Below are positions 1 through 7,752 of a DNA stretch of 26,118 bases, in pieces (the first letter of the stretch is position 1; every line of letters begins with the position of its first letter). Made by a program: the position numbers and the translations under genes. The notes beneath the pieces were generated by a model. The model saw nothing but the letters and a program-made list of their open reading frames with translations. It was not told where the DNA came from and searched no databases. The DNA comes from Alloclostridium intestinigallinarum (GTDB lineage: Bacteria; Bacillota; Clostridia; Christensenellales; UBA3700), in NCBI GenBank assembly GCA_904393845.1, contig CAJFNB010000019.1, forward strand, positions 1-26,118, read 5' to 3'.

Positions 1-168
1 AATATAATCAGACATTTTTCCGATAAATTGTTTGCAACAAAGTTCATGTATGACTTATTTGATGTCCTTTTGGGTTCAGTTTGTTCACTGAATATGCTAT
101 TCGATGAACATTTTCGGATATCGGATGTACATGAAATGGGCGAAAAGTTTACGGAGGTCAGACCATGA
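1..168 (+). CDS. C-terminal 55 residues of an unidentified protein (partial)
   Basis: A reading frame is open from the first base of the window to a TGA at 166-168 and ends in the residues EKFTEVRP. It has no internal stop, and its stop overlaps the start of the next gene in an ATGA arrangement, the usual sign of translational coupling. The next gene's ribosome binding site, GGAGG at 153-157, lies inside it. The visible residues suggest a soluble, partly helical tail; I do not recognise the family. The frame is short, so chance openness is possible, but the 4-bp overlap favours a real gene. Confidence 0.5.
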   Translation, partial: NIIRHFSDKLFATKFMYDLFDVLLGSVCSLNMLFDEHFRISDVHEMGEKFTEVRP

Positions 169-2549
169 GTAAACGGAAATTATTGACTGTTATTCTGGTG
201 GCGTTTGTTACAACGCTCATGTTGGCGTGTGCTATAATTTTTACCGCCTGCGGAAACCACGAAACTCCTGATGACGGGCAGAATACCGAACAAGGTGGCA
301 AAAATCCGGACGACGGAGACGAACCGGGAACAACCCCCGGCACCGATCCGGACGATGATAAGGGTATCGCCGTCACTTCGCTTTTGCTTGATAAGACCTC
401 TTTGACGTTGGAGGTCGGAGAAAATTATACGCTTGTCGTAACTGTTTCTCCGAGCAACGCAACGGATAAGAGCGTTACATGGTCAAGCACAAATTCTTCC
501 GTTGCGACTGTCAGCAGCGGAAAAGTTACGGCTAAGTCAGAAGGCACAACGATGATTGCAGCCGAGGCTCATAATGGCAAGACGGCAACTTGTATTGTTA
601 CCGTCAATGAGCCGGCGTCCGAAGTTATAGAGGCAACTTCCGTCTCGTTCAACAAAACGTCTTTGACTTTAGAAATCGGTGAAAGCGAAACGCTTACAGC
701 AACAATTTTGCCGAATAATGCTACAGATAAAACCGTAACATGGACAAGTTCCGATCAATCCGTAGCAACGGTCGCAAACGGAACAGTGACGGCGGTCGGC
801 AGCGGAACGGCTACGATTACCGCAACATCCCATAATGGAAAAACAGCAACGTGCTCTATCAAAGTTGCCGATCCTTACGCCGATTTTACATTTCAACCAT
901 ATTTGTCAATGGATGGCTATGCATTGACGAATTATAACGGCACCAATCCGATAGTAACTGTCCCCTCAATGTACAACGGAAAACCAGTGGTAGCAATTTC
1001 AAGATTGTACACAACGGAGGGGTTTTATTCCAACACGGTAATTAAGCAAGTCACTTTACCCGAAAGTGTAAAATTTATAAATAGCTATGCCTTTGCTTAC
1101 TGTACCGCTTTAGAAAGTGTAACAATACCAAATTGTCAATCAATCGAAAGCAACGCCTTTTTACGTTGTACGTCTCTGCGAGAGATATCTTTTCCCAATT
1201 GTCTTTCGGTTGAAAACTACGCTTTTAAAGATTGCATTTCGCTACAAGAAATCATTTTTCCGGAAACTTGTCTTGAAATAGGAGAGTGGGTTTTGTCTGG
1301 TTGCAATAATTTGGTTTCTTTAACAATCAATGATATATCCAGCGGCTATGGTCTTTGCACTTATTTTGACTCTTATAGCAACTCCGACGTGCCTGAAACA
1401 TTAAAACGCATAGACGTTCGGGGTGGCAAATCGATAACCGAATATGCATTTGAAAATTTGAATCTTGAAGAAGTTGTTTTGTCAGACAGTATTAGAGAAA
1501 TCAAGGATGGTGCATTTTACGGTTGCCGTAGCCTTCGGTCGTTTAAGTTTCCCGGGGAACTTAAATACATCGGTGATTATGCGTTTGCCTATTGTGCCGA
1601 AATGATTGATTGTAACTTGCCCGAAACTATTGAAAGTATCGGATCTTCTGCTTTTGAAGGCTGCACAAAAATAACAAGCATCAATATACCCGATAAAGTT
1701 AAATATATTGGGAACAGCGCGTTTAGCGATTGCATAAATTTAAATCAAATTTCATTTGGAAACTCTATTGAAAGCATATATAATTGGGCGTTTAAGAATT
1801 GCAGTTCATTAAAAACCATTGAGATTCCGGACAGTGTAACCTATTTAGGCGTAGGTGCGTTTAACGGATGCAATCAATTGGAAGAAATCATCTTGCCTTT
1901 TGTCGGGAAAAACAATGTTTATGATGATACACCATATGGAGTTTTCGGCATTATTTTTGGTGGGGAAAAATCGCAGAAACAAGAAACTATTCCCGGAGCC
2001 ATATATCAATTTACATACAAAGAAGAATATTATTATTACTATATTCCCACTACGTTAAGAAAAATTACAATTAATGGTGGCGTCATTACGTCGTCTTCGT
2101 TTGCCAATCTCAAATTTATAACCGACGTTACGCTCGGGAAAAACGTGACAAAAATCGAATCAAAAGCTTTTAACAGATGCTTATCTTTGGTTAATTTAAA
2201 ATTATTGCCTGGTTCCTTAAAAGAAATTGAAACCTCTGCTTTTTATGAATGTCGCGCGCTTCAACAAGTCGTTATACCAAGCGGTGTGGAAATATTGGGT
2301 GGATCTATTTTTAGTTTGTGCGCAGAATTAAAAACTCTTAAAATCCCTGCCAGCGTAATAAAAATTGGAAATTTTTTATGTTTAGATTGCCATAATGTCA
2401 AAATTTACTGCGAATCCGAACGAGAGCCGACAAACTGGGATTTTTATTGGAATGTTTATACCTATATGGGTCTGACAACATCGGGTAGTTCTATAATTAG
2501 TATAAAAGATCCAAAATATGTTTCCGTCACTTGGGGTGTAAAATTTTGA
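165..2549 (+). CDS. BspA-like leucine-rich-repeat surface lipoprotein with two Ig-like (Big_2) domains
   Basis: A 794-residue predicted surface lipoprotein. Residues 1-29 form a signal peptide with a basic start, a hydrophobic core and a lipobox-like FTAC ending at Cys29. An acidic Asp/Glu/Gly/Pro-rich linker follows to about residue 66. Two bacterial Ig-like group 2 domains (about 68-147 and 157-234) share the VTWSS/VTWTSS, SVATV and HNGKTATC motifs. The rest, about 240-785, is built of BspA/LRR_5 repeats of roughly 23 residues with the pattern IxxxAFxxCxxLxxIxIPxxV. Proteins of this family are displayed on the cell surface and implicated in adhesion; the ligand cannot be read from sequence. 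The start is set by GGAGG at 153-157. The gene is clearly richer in A+T than genes after 4.6 kb, consistent with transfer. Ig-like plus LRR_5 is an established architecture in gut Firmicutes. Confidence 0.93.
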   Translation: MSKRKLLTVILVAFVTTLMLACAIIFTACGNHETPDDGQNTEQGGKNPDDGDEPGTTPGTDPDDDKGIAVTSLLLDKTSLTLEVGENYTLVVTVSPSNATDKSVTWSSTNSSVATVSSGKVTAKSEGTTMIAAEAHNGKTATCIVTVNEPASEVIEATSVSFNKTSLTLEIGESETLTATILPNNATDKTVTWTSSDQSVATVANGTVTAVGSGTATITATSHNGKTATCSIKVADPYADFTFQPYLSMDGYALTNYNGTNPIVTVPSMYNGKPVVAISRLYTTEGFYSNTVIKQVTLPESVKFINSYAFAYCTALESVTIPNCQSIESNAFLRCTSLREISFPNCLSVENYAFKDCISLQEIIFPETCLEIGEWVLSGCNNLVSLTINDISSGYGLCTYFDSYSNSDVPETLKRIDVRGGKSITEYAFENLNLEEVVLSDSIREIKDGAFYGCRSLRSFKFPGELKYIGDYAFAYCAEMIDCNLPETIESIGSSAFEGCTKITSINIPDKVKYIGNSAFSDCINLNQISFGNSIESIYNWAFKNCSSLKTIEIPDSVTYLGVGAFNGCNQLEEIILPFVGKNNVYDDTPYGVFGIIFGGEKSQKQETIPGAIYQFTYKEEYYYYYIPTTLRKITINGGVITSSSFANLKFITDVTLGKNVTKIESKAFNRCLSLVNLKLLPGSLKEIETSAFYECRALQQVVIPSGVEILGGSIFSLCAELKTLKIPASVIKIGNFLCLDCHNVKIYCESEREPTNWDFYWNVYTYMGLTTSGSSIISIKDPKYVSVTWGVKF

Positions 2550-2844
2550 AGGGTATGGAAGCGGAAAAATTAGCAGAAGTATATTGCGTTTCTAGAACTG
2601 TAGGGTTTAGTAAAAAAGCGAAAAATTACATCATCGAAGATGTATTGCTTGATTATAACATTAGCAAAGCATGGTGAACTATAAGTCGTGAAAGATGAAT
2701 AAAGGAACAAAAAAGTAGCATATATTGCAACGCAAAGAAAAACTTCTAATGTGCAGCAACAAATAAACCTAACGGATGGAATGTAAATTGGAATTCAGGT
2801 AATTATTCTGTGATATAGAATTACAAAAAAACGGAGAGTTTATA
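2550..2844. other. AT-rich gap holding gene debris
   Basis: No convincing intact gene is seen. A 40-codon frame starts at 2555 and ends at 2677, but its only possible ribosome binding site (AAGGG) lies one base from the start and the peptide is unrecognised. The right half carries the BspA remnant listed separately. The last part supplies GGAGAG (2832-2837) for the gene starting at 2845, and a TGA-TATAGA sequence at 2811-2819 that could be its extended -10 element without a good -35 box. Confidence 0.5.
2711..2818 (+). pseudogene. Remnant of the C-terminal end of a second BspA-like LRR protein
   Basis: In one frame this stretch reads IYCNAKKNF, a stop, then CAATNKPNGWNVNWNSGNY and a final stop at 2816-2818. 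The second part matches the characteristic end of LRR_5/BspA proteins (tyrosine-cysteine, a short charged stretch, then GWNxxWN). The neighbouring intact gene has the equivalent motif YCESEREPTNWDFYWN near its own end. Internal TAA (2747-2749) and terminal TAG codons replace residues that would be expected to be aromatic. I read this as the decayed tail of a duplicated gene, left after deletion of its body. The match is by motif only and the fragment is short. Confidence 0.5.
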
Positions 2845-3513
2845 ATGGGAAAATCGGTTCAATTTGAAGAGTTTAATAGTGTTTTTAAGAATTTTAGAAA
2901 TGGCGTAATTCAAAGAGGATACTATATCAAAGATTTTACAATTACTGATATGCATGAAATTATTAAGCAAAGTATAGCACTTTCATATAGAGATGTTCAG
3001 CGTGCTTTACATGGAATAGGAGATTTCCAAGAAGAAAAGGCAAATGCAATCATATGGCTTGAACAAGAGTTAAAAAGTTATTTTAATGAGCCTCCTCTGA
3101 ATGCAACGCAATTTAATAAATGGCATAAATTTTTGTGCGATAAAATTATTTCGTTTTTTTGTAATTATAAACGACGTTGCGAATCGGGCTTTACCTATGG
3201 TTGCGCACAAAAGCTAATTAATCTTGCTTTCAAATACATATATTGCTTTGATTTGATTCAATCTCAATATGACAAATATGCTGAATATTTTCGATTTTGC
3301 CATATAACGTTAGATAACGGAATATTACGGTGGATAGGTATTCCGGAAGGTGTTACGCATATTCATGATTATGATTTGTATATTTGTATGCAGAAAAAAG
3401 CATTTAGTAAACAATTGATTGGAATTTCAGATGAAATAAAGTTGTTTCCTTTGGAAAAAGAATTTATGATTTATAATTATTTGCAAGAAAAAAAGGAAGT
3501 TACATTAAAGTAA
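2845..3513 (+). CDS. Hypothetical protein, 222 residues
   Basis: I do not recognise this protein. It is predicted soluble, rich in aromatic and lysine residues, and mostly helical in its first two thirds. It has several cysteines (CDK, CNYKRRC, YGC, YCFD, FRFC) but no clear metal-binding spacing. It lacks a signal peptide and membrane segments. The start is supported by GGAGAG at 2832-2837. Base composition is strongly A+T, like the BspA gene upstream and unlike genes beyond 4.6 kb, suggesting it belongs to the same acquired segment. It converges on the helix-turn-helix gene at 3546, with only 32 bases between stops, and its last codons form half of a terminator hairpin for that gene. Confidence 0.7.
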   Translation: MGKSVQFEEFNSVFKNFRNGVIQRGYYIKDFTITDMHEIIKQSIALSYRDVQRALHGIGDFQEEKANAIIWLEQELKSYFNEPPLNATQFNKWHKFLCDKIISFFCNYKRRCESGFTYGCAQKLINLAFKYIYCFDLIQSQYDKYAEYFRFCHITLDNGILRWIGIPEGVTHIHDYDLYICMQKKAFSKQLIGISDEIKLFPLEKEFMIYNYLQEKKEVTLK

Positions 3514-3520
3514 CTACCTT
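3493..3520 (-). terminator. Terminator of the HTH gene, overlapping the end of the convergent gene
   Basis: An inverted repeat pairs AAGG-A-AGTTAC (3493-3503) with GTAACT-A-CCTT (3510-3520) around a 6-base loop, with one A-A mismatch. Read on the minus strand the hairpin runs into a long T tract (complement of the A run at 3486-3494), as in an intrinsic terminator. The stem contains the TAA stop (3511-3513) of the plus-strand gene. Confidence 0.7.
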
Positions 3521-3545
3521 TCAAAGTGTTAAATATGATATGTCA

Positions 3546-4214
3546 TCAGTATTCCCCGATATAGGTATGATATTTGTAACGAATGCGGAGTTTTCTGTAA
3601 TCCATGCCGTGTATGCTCATAGATAAGAGTTTTGCGACTTCGGAGCGTTTCCATCCGCTCATATAATATTCCAGCATTTCCCGTTCTTTTTCGGTCAGGT
3701 GCATGGCGTCCATTAACGCGTCTGCTTTGCTGTAATCGGTCTGTTCTTGTTCAAAGCAATTCACGGGATCCATAGGCAGCGCTTTATAGTCCGTAAAATC
3801 TATGTATTCGATTGCGCCGTGTCTGTCAGAGCGGTTGCGCAAGTTATCGATGAATTTGTCCACCTCACGATAGCAAGCGAGTTTGATGGTTATTTCCTTT
3901 CCGCGTTTGTCTTTACCGCAAATCTCGGACGCCTTTCTGCCGGCGTACTGATACAGAAAGCAGATAGCTGTCTGTGCCACGTCATAGCCGTCCGAGACGA
4001 TATAATCTATCTCGCTCATATGGTGCAGGTCTTTGATGAGACCGATATACAATCTGTCTGCAACTTTCATATCAAACTTCTTTACGGTGCGGAGCGCCTG
4101 TAAAGCGATCATCTCACCCATAAGTTTAACGTTTTCGGCAGAGATAGGTTCGGCGAATAATTCGCCTTCGTTACGATACTTTCCTTTAGAGAACTTTGTT
4201 ACCAACATTTCCAT
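3546..4214 (-). CDS. Sigma-70 region 4-like helix-turn-helix protein of mobile-element type
   Basis: A 222-residue cytoplasmic protein. The C-terminal segment (about residues 172-213) reads LTEKEREMLEYYMSGWKRSEVAKLLSMS and has the layout of a sigma-70 region 4 or LuxR-type helix-turn-helix: LTxxEREML, then a turn, then EVAKLLSMSxxxMDYRKLRIR. The N-terminal 160 residues are helical and contain no recognisable sigma region 2, so it is more likely an accessory regulator than a full sigma factor. Similar sigma-like proteins are common on conjugative and integrative elements of Firmicutes (family knowledge), which fits its position beside a tRNA gene. GGAGG lies 10 bases before the ATG. No integrase or relaxase is adjacent. 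Confidence 0.7.
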   Translation of the reverse strand: MEMLVTKFSKGKYRNEGELFAEPISAENVKLMGEMIALQALRTVKKFDMKVADRLYIGLIKDLHHMSEIDYIVSDGYDVAQTAICFLYQYAGRKASEICGKDKRGKEITIKLACYREVDKFIDNLRNRSDRHGAIEYIDFTDYKALPMDPVNCFEQEQTDYSKADALMDAMHLTEKEREMLEYYMSGWKRSEVAKLLSMSIHGMDYRKLRIRYKYHTYIGEY

Positions 4215-4363
4215 TGTGAGTTACACCTCCGAATTTTTTGCCTTTTTCGGCAAGAGGCGAAGGCGCATAGGACGGTAAATGGAAAGTATCTTCTTTTTCA
4301 GACTGCGGAAGTCAACGGGAAAATCGTTGCGTATAAGTTTGGAAATGCCTTATAGACAGTAAA

Positions 4364-4397
4364 AGAGCCAAGCAAGGAAAAAAACTTACTTGGCTCT
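4364..4397 (-). terminator. Intrinsic terminator-like hairpin
   Basis: AGAGCCAAGCAAG (4364-4376) is complementary to CTTACTTGGCTCT (4385-4397) except at one position, with an 8-base loop. On the minus strand it is followed by TTTTAC. It lies just past the 16-codon remnant at 4407-4457, as a gene-end terminator would. Confidence 0.6.
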
Positions 4398-4406
4398 AAA
4401 AGTCTT

Positions 4407-4457
4407 TTAATAGGCGTTTTCATCGACGATTTTGCGGCCGTTGACGTCCGCAAGGAA
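4407..4457 (-). pseudogene. Possible C-terminal remnant of a lost gene
   Basis: On the minus strand a frame reads FLADVNGRKIVDENAY then TAA, beginning right after an in-frame TAG (4458-4460). It ends about 10 bases before a terminator hairpin, the layout expected of a gene's end. The rest of the gene is absent. The family is not recognised and the fragment is too short for certainty. Confidence 0.25.
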
Positions 4458-4537
4458 CTATGCAAAACTAAGCCTCCCGAAAAAGCAAATTCGGAGGGTT
4501 ACTTCAATCGGACAATCATTCCGAAGAAATCGCGGGC

Positions 4538-4582
4538 AAAAAATAATACGAACCCCGACTTTTCGTCTTGGTTCGTATTATT
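4538..4582 (-). terminator. Terminator of tRNA-Leu
   Basis: AATAATACGAACC (4542-4554) and GGTTCGTATTATT (4570-4582) form a perfect 13-bp stem, with a further short GAC/GTC pairing in the loop. On the minus strand it runs into a T tract (complement of the A run at 4538-4543). It begins 7 bases past the CCA end of the tRNA. Confidence 0.85.
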
Positions 4583-4588
4583 CATGCT

Positions 4589-4675
<87 letters not shown>

Positions 4676-4691
4676 ACACATTTACTTGAAT

Positions 4692-4720
4692 ATATTAGCA
4701 CAAAATTTTGCTTTTGGCAA
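4692..4720 (-). promoter_or_regulatory. Promoter of tRNA-Leu
   Basis: On the minus strand TTGCCA (4715-4720) is followed after 17 bases by TAATAT (4692-4697), preceded by TGC as an extended -10. The predicted start is a few bases ahead of the tRNA. Confidence 0.65.
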
Positions 4721-4887
4721 CAATTAAAGAACGGTTTATAAAAAAGAGGGGAAGATTGTCTGCCGCGAGCAAAAGGTTGGGAGATGATTGCCGTCGCTGT
4801 TGTCAACGGCAGGTTGTATTTCGGAGTCGGGACTGGTGGGTATTGCAGAATATTTCAGCCGGCTGATTGGCGGAAACAATTCAGCAT

Positions 4888-5814
4888 TTATTTTTTATCG
4901 TGCGGGGTGTAAAGCATTTCGCGGCAAAAGGCGGCAATTTCCGACCATGCGGCTTTGCTCTCTTTCAGAAAGGGGGTGATATATTGAAAATCGTGCCACA
5001 TGCCTTGGAAAACGTGCAGGCGGCAGGGGACGTTTGCTTTTTCGGCGGCGGAGGCGATAAAATACGCGTCGGAAGCGGAAGTTTCCGCGCCGCCCGTCTG
5101 TATAAGGAGGGGCGGAAAGTCGGTGTAGTCGCCGAAGCACGGGGAGAGGTAGGGCGTTTTAAGCGGAGTATCGCCGCAATAGGCAGATATGCGGCGCAGT
5201 TTATCCGCGTGCTTTTTGCTTTGGAATACCGTAAGTCCGTAGACGGGGTCGCGGCGGCAGTTTTCAAGATAGGAATCGCCAGAAGCAGACATGTCCGCAA
5301 AAGGGGATATGCAGACGCAGGCGGCGGGCAGCGGCAGGGCGTTGTCGCGTGCGCGCAACATGCAGGAAAGGGCGAGGTTTGCGCCGTAGCTGTCGCCTAT
5401 AAGCACGGTTTGCTCCACGGAAAACTGCTTTGCAAATGCCGAATATGCGGAAAAACAGTAGTCGTGCATGGCGGGATAGACGTATTGTCCCGTGGGGTAG
5501 TCCACGCTTATCACCGCGGCGCGGGTAAGGCGGGCAAGCCGCGAAGCTATTTTGCGGTAAAAGTTGTTGAGCGGCGCCGTTCTGCCTCCGCCGTGAAAGT
5601 GCAGAATATAGCCGTGAAAATTATCGGGATAAAACGCTTCCGCAAATACGCCGTCCGCAGATAGCGGAAACCGTTTGAAAGCCATGTCTTTCGGCGGCGT
5701 ATATTTTTGCGGCTTCGCCTTTATCTTTGCCGAAAGCGAGCCGCACCTGATACGCGTGGGAAAGGTGATGAGGCGGACAAGTCCGCTTGTTAAAAACGCG
5801 CCGAAAGATCTCAT
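4888..5814 (-). CDS. Alpha/beta hydrolase (hormone-sensitive-lipase type esterase)
   Basis: A 308-residue enzyme of the alpha/beta-hydrolase fold 3 family, expected to hydrolyse ester bonds of small acyl substrates. HGGG (residues 74-77) is the oxyanion-hole motif that defines the hormone-sensitive-lipase group. The nucleophile elbow is GDSYG with Ser142. Asp249 (ETSASDA) and His274 (MWHDF) complete a plausible triad. The N terminus has a mildly hydrophobic stretch but no convincing signal peptide. The ATG overlaps the stop of the upstream phosphotransferase gene as ATGA, so the two are co-translated. The substrate is unknown; a lipid, acetylated sugar or xenobiotic ester would all fit. A long open frame on the opposite strand is a coding shadow. 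Confidence 0.88.
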   Translation of the reverse strand: MRSFGAFLTSGLVRLITFPTRIRCGSLSAKIKAKPQKYTPPKDMAFKRFPLSADGVFAEAFYPDNFHGYILHFHGGGRTAPLNNFYRKIASRLARLTRAAVISVDYPTGQYVYPAMHDYCFSAYSAFAKQFSVEQTVLIGDSYGANLALSCMLRARDNALPLPAACVCISPFADMSASGDSYLENCRRDPVYGLTVFQSKKHADKLRRISAYCGDTPLKTPYLSPCFGDYTDFPPLLIQTGGAETSASDAYFIASAAEKANVPCRLHVFQGMWHDFQYITPFLKESKAAWSEIAAFCREMLYTPHDKK

Positions 5815-6755
5815 AATTTTTCGAGTTGCTCATGCATATTTTTCACGAGCGGATTCATGATAAATGGAATGAGCGTGCCCGCTTTGAAATAGCAGTATAT
5901 CTCGTTGAAAAGTCCGTAAAAGGCGAGCTTTACGCGCACGTTTTTACTCGCTCCGTACTTTTTGATATAGGTATCGGAGAGGAAAAAGCGTTTGCCCGTG
6001 AGGTTGTCAAATTGGAAAAGGTCGTATTCGGGGTCGGCAAACATACTGTTCAGCGGGTCGATAAAGCCGGAAACACGTCCGCGTTGCACCATTATATTGG
6101 CGGTATTCAGGTCGCCGTGGATAAGGCAGGCGCGGGAAGGTTCTTCGCAGAATATATCGTCGAATTTCTCCCATGCCGCCTGCGCCGCGCGTAGAATTTC
6201 GGCGGATAGTTCGCCGTTTTCCGCCGCTTTATCCGTCTTTTTCAATATATCAAGAGCAAACGGCTTGTAGAGTTCTGTCCAGCTTGAAGAATCCGGCGCC
6301 ATAGTGTCGCCGAATTTGCCGTTTGTGCAGGTGTGGATAGCGTGCAATGCGGAAGTTACTTCGTCCGCAAAACTCATTCTGCCTGCCTTGCCGGACAGAT
6401 ATAGAAAAGGGGATAAAAGGGCGCTTTTTCCGGGAATGAGCGACATGGCGTAGCCGTCCGCGGGAATGTCGGGGGAAGATGCGCGCTTATACAGCACTTT
6501 CGGCATGGGAACGGGGCAGTTTTCCGCCAGAAGGCGCAGGTCGAACGTTTCCTTTTCCATCATGCCGGGAGCAAGAAGCAGTTTTACCACGAAATTTTCG
6601 CTGTCCGTAGTTATTTTGACCGCGCGCCCGAACGAGCCGCCGCCCAAAAACTTGCTTTTGCGCACCTTGCAGCCCATTTCGCGCGCTATTTGTCCGGCAT
6701 AGTTTATAGCCTGAGCCTCATTGATTTTTACGGGAGTGATTTTTTCCGCGTCCAT
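5811..6755 (-). CDS. APH/choline-kinase-fold phosphotransferase
   Basis: A 314-residue cytoplasmic kinase of the aminoglycoside phosphotransferase family. The glycine-rich nucleotide loop is GGGSFGR (38-44) and the ATP-binding lysine is in VVKLL (Lys58). The catalytic loop HGDLNTAN (213-220) contains Asp215 and Asn220, and FIDP (Asp233) is the metal-binding motif. Family members phosphorylate hydroxyls on aminoglycosides, choline, homoserine, thiamine or sugars; nothing here fixes the substrate and resistance should not be assumed. The ATG at 6755 is chosen because GAGGAG lies just before it; a TTG six codons upstream would place that site inside the gene. It overlaps the hydrolase gene by 4 bp, so kinase and esterase probably act on related substrates. 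Confidence 0.85.
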   Translation of the reverse strand: MDAEKITPVKINEAQAINYAGQIAREMGCKVRKSKFLGGGSFGRAVKITTDSENFVVKLLLAPGMMEKETFDLRLLAENCPVPMPKVLYKRASSPDIPADGYAMSLIPGKSALLSPFLYLSGKAGRMSFADEVTSALHAIHTCTNGKFGDTMAPDSSSWTELYKPFALDILKKTDKAAENGELSAEILRAAQAAWEKFDDIFCEEPSRACLIHGDLNTANIMVQRGRVSGFIDPLNSMFADPEYDLFQFDNLTGKRFFLSDTYIKKYGASKNVRVKLAFYGLFNEIYCYFKAGTLIPFIMNPLVKNMHEQLEKL

Positions 6756-6790
6756 TTTCCGCTCCTCGTGCAAATATGTTTATTAATTAT

Positions 6791-6799
6791 ATTATATCA
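6791..6799 (-). promoter_or_regulatory. Extended -10 element for the phosphotransferase/hydrolase operon
   Basis: The minus strand reads TGA-TATAAT, a perfect -10 with an extended TGN motif, about 36 bases before the ATG at 6755. No good -35 box is seen 16-18 bases upstream, so this is less certain than the other promoters. Confidence 0.5.
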
Positions 6800-6846
6800 G
6801 AAACAGCGGCGGAATAATTATATTTATTTGCTGTAAAATTATATTT

Positions 6847-7752
6847 TTATCGCTTTACGGAACGGGCGTATCCGGCAGGGGTAATACCTTTGACGCGGAG
6901 AAAGCAACGGTGGAAGCCGGCGGGAGTGGTAAAGCCCGTTTCCGCGCCCGCGTAAAGCGCGGTATGTCCGTCGGAAAGCAGGGCGCAGGCGCGGTCTATG
7001 CGCGCTTCGTCGAGCAGTCGGGAAAAAGTCCTGCCCGTGCGCGCTTTGACAAGGCGCGACGTATATCCCGGAGTATAGCCGAGGGAGTGTGCGAAATCTT
7101 CCAGCGACGCCGTTTTCAGGTTCGCTCCAAGATATTGCTCCAGCTGAATAAAAGAGCCGTCGCGCCGCAGCATATCTATCAAAACAAGCCGCAAAAGAGC
7201 CTCTTCCGCCTGTTCTTTATAGAGATTGTCCGAGCAGCTTTCGCAGAACAGTTTTATCACGAGCGGAGCGGAAAAGCGTGAAAATATTTTCACTTCGTCT
7301 ATCGGTTCCGGGCAGACGCGCCTGAAAAATTCCGGAGGGACAACCGCTTTCAGAATTATATCGCCGGCAGAACATTTTTCTATTTTATGTATCGTGCCGG
7401 GCGGTATAAGGCAGGCTTCGCCTTCGCGCAGGAGAGGAAAGATTTCCGGATTCTGGCGGCAGATTCCGCCGATTACAAAAATCAACTCGTAAAAATCGTG
7501 CGTGTGGAGATAGGGGCGTTGCGAAAGGGTGTGCTTTTTCATATAGAATCTGCCGCATGTGCGCGTGGGAATGAAAGGCGCGCGCAGGTTGCCTTCCGAG
7601 GCGAAAAAAGAAGAAGCGCGCCCTGAGCCGAGCAACGCTTCCGCTTCCTTGAATTCTTCCGTCACGTATTCGTCTGCAAGTTTTTCGTCTGACGCGGCAA
7701 GCGCGTCCCCGCGTTCCTGTTGTTGCAGAAGTTCGTGAAAGCGCGCGTTCAT
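6847..7752 (-). CDS. AraC-family transcriptional regulator with N-terminal cupin sensor
   Basis: A 301-residue DNA-binding regulator. Residues about 78-150 form a cupin-type sensor (YLHTHDFYELIFV, then a turn and GEACLIPPGTIHKIE), as in arabinose- and rhamnose-type regulators. The C-terminal 90 residues carry two helix-turn-helix units. The first is around SLEDFAHSLGYTPGYTSRLVKARTG and the second around TALYAGAETGFTTPAGFHRCFLRVKGITPAGYA, the AraC signature. The start codon overlaps the stop of the LacI-type gene (ATGA at 7749-7752), so both regulators come from one message. The effector and targets are unknown, but sugar metabolism is usual for cupin-AraC proteins. Confidence 0.93.
   Translation of the reverse strand: MNARFHELLQQQERGDALAASDEKLADEYVTEEFKEAEALLGSGRASSFFASEGNLRAPFIPTRTCGRFYMKKHTLSQRPYLHTHDFYELIFVIGGICRQNPEIFPLLREGEACLIPPGTIHKIEKCSAGDIILKAVVPPEFFRRVCPEPIDEVKIFSRFSAPLVIKLFCESCSDNLYKEQAEEALLRLVLIDMLRRDGSFIQLEQYLGANLKTASLEDFAHSLGYTPGYTSRLVKARTGRTFSRLLDEARIDRACALLSDGHTALYAGAETGFTTPAGFHRCFLRVKGITPAGYARSVKR

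Larger units (their letters stand above)
4215..4588. other. Gap between the HTH gene and tRNA-Leu: leader, terminators and a coding remnant
   Basis: This gap holds the leader and ribosome binding site of the HTH gene, a terminator at 4364-4397, a 16-codon coding remnant at 4407-4457, a CCTCC/GGAGG imperfect hairpin around 4469-4498 and the tRNA terminator at 4538-4582. All read in the minus direction. No intact gene is visible. Confidence 0.55.

Noticed and set aside
4676..4887. Possible gene fragment between tRNA-Leu and the hydrolase
   Set aside because: Short frames exist on both strands but none has a ribosome binding site or recognisable motif; only a weak TGCCGT/ACGGCA hairpin (4789-4811) and the tRNA promoter are visible.
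4867..5664. Plus-strand 265-codon open frame
   Set aside because: Antisense shadow of the alpha/beta hydrolase, which has a full catalytic triad and coupling to its neighbour.
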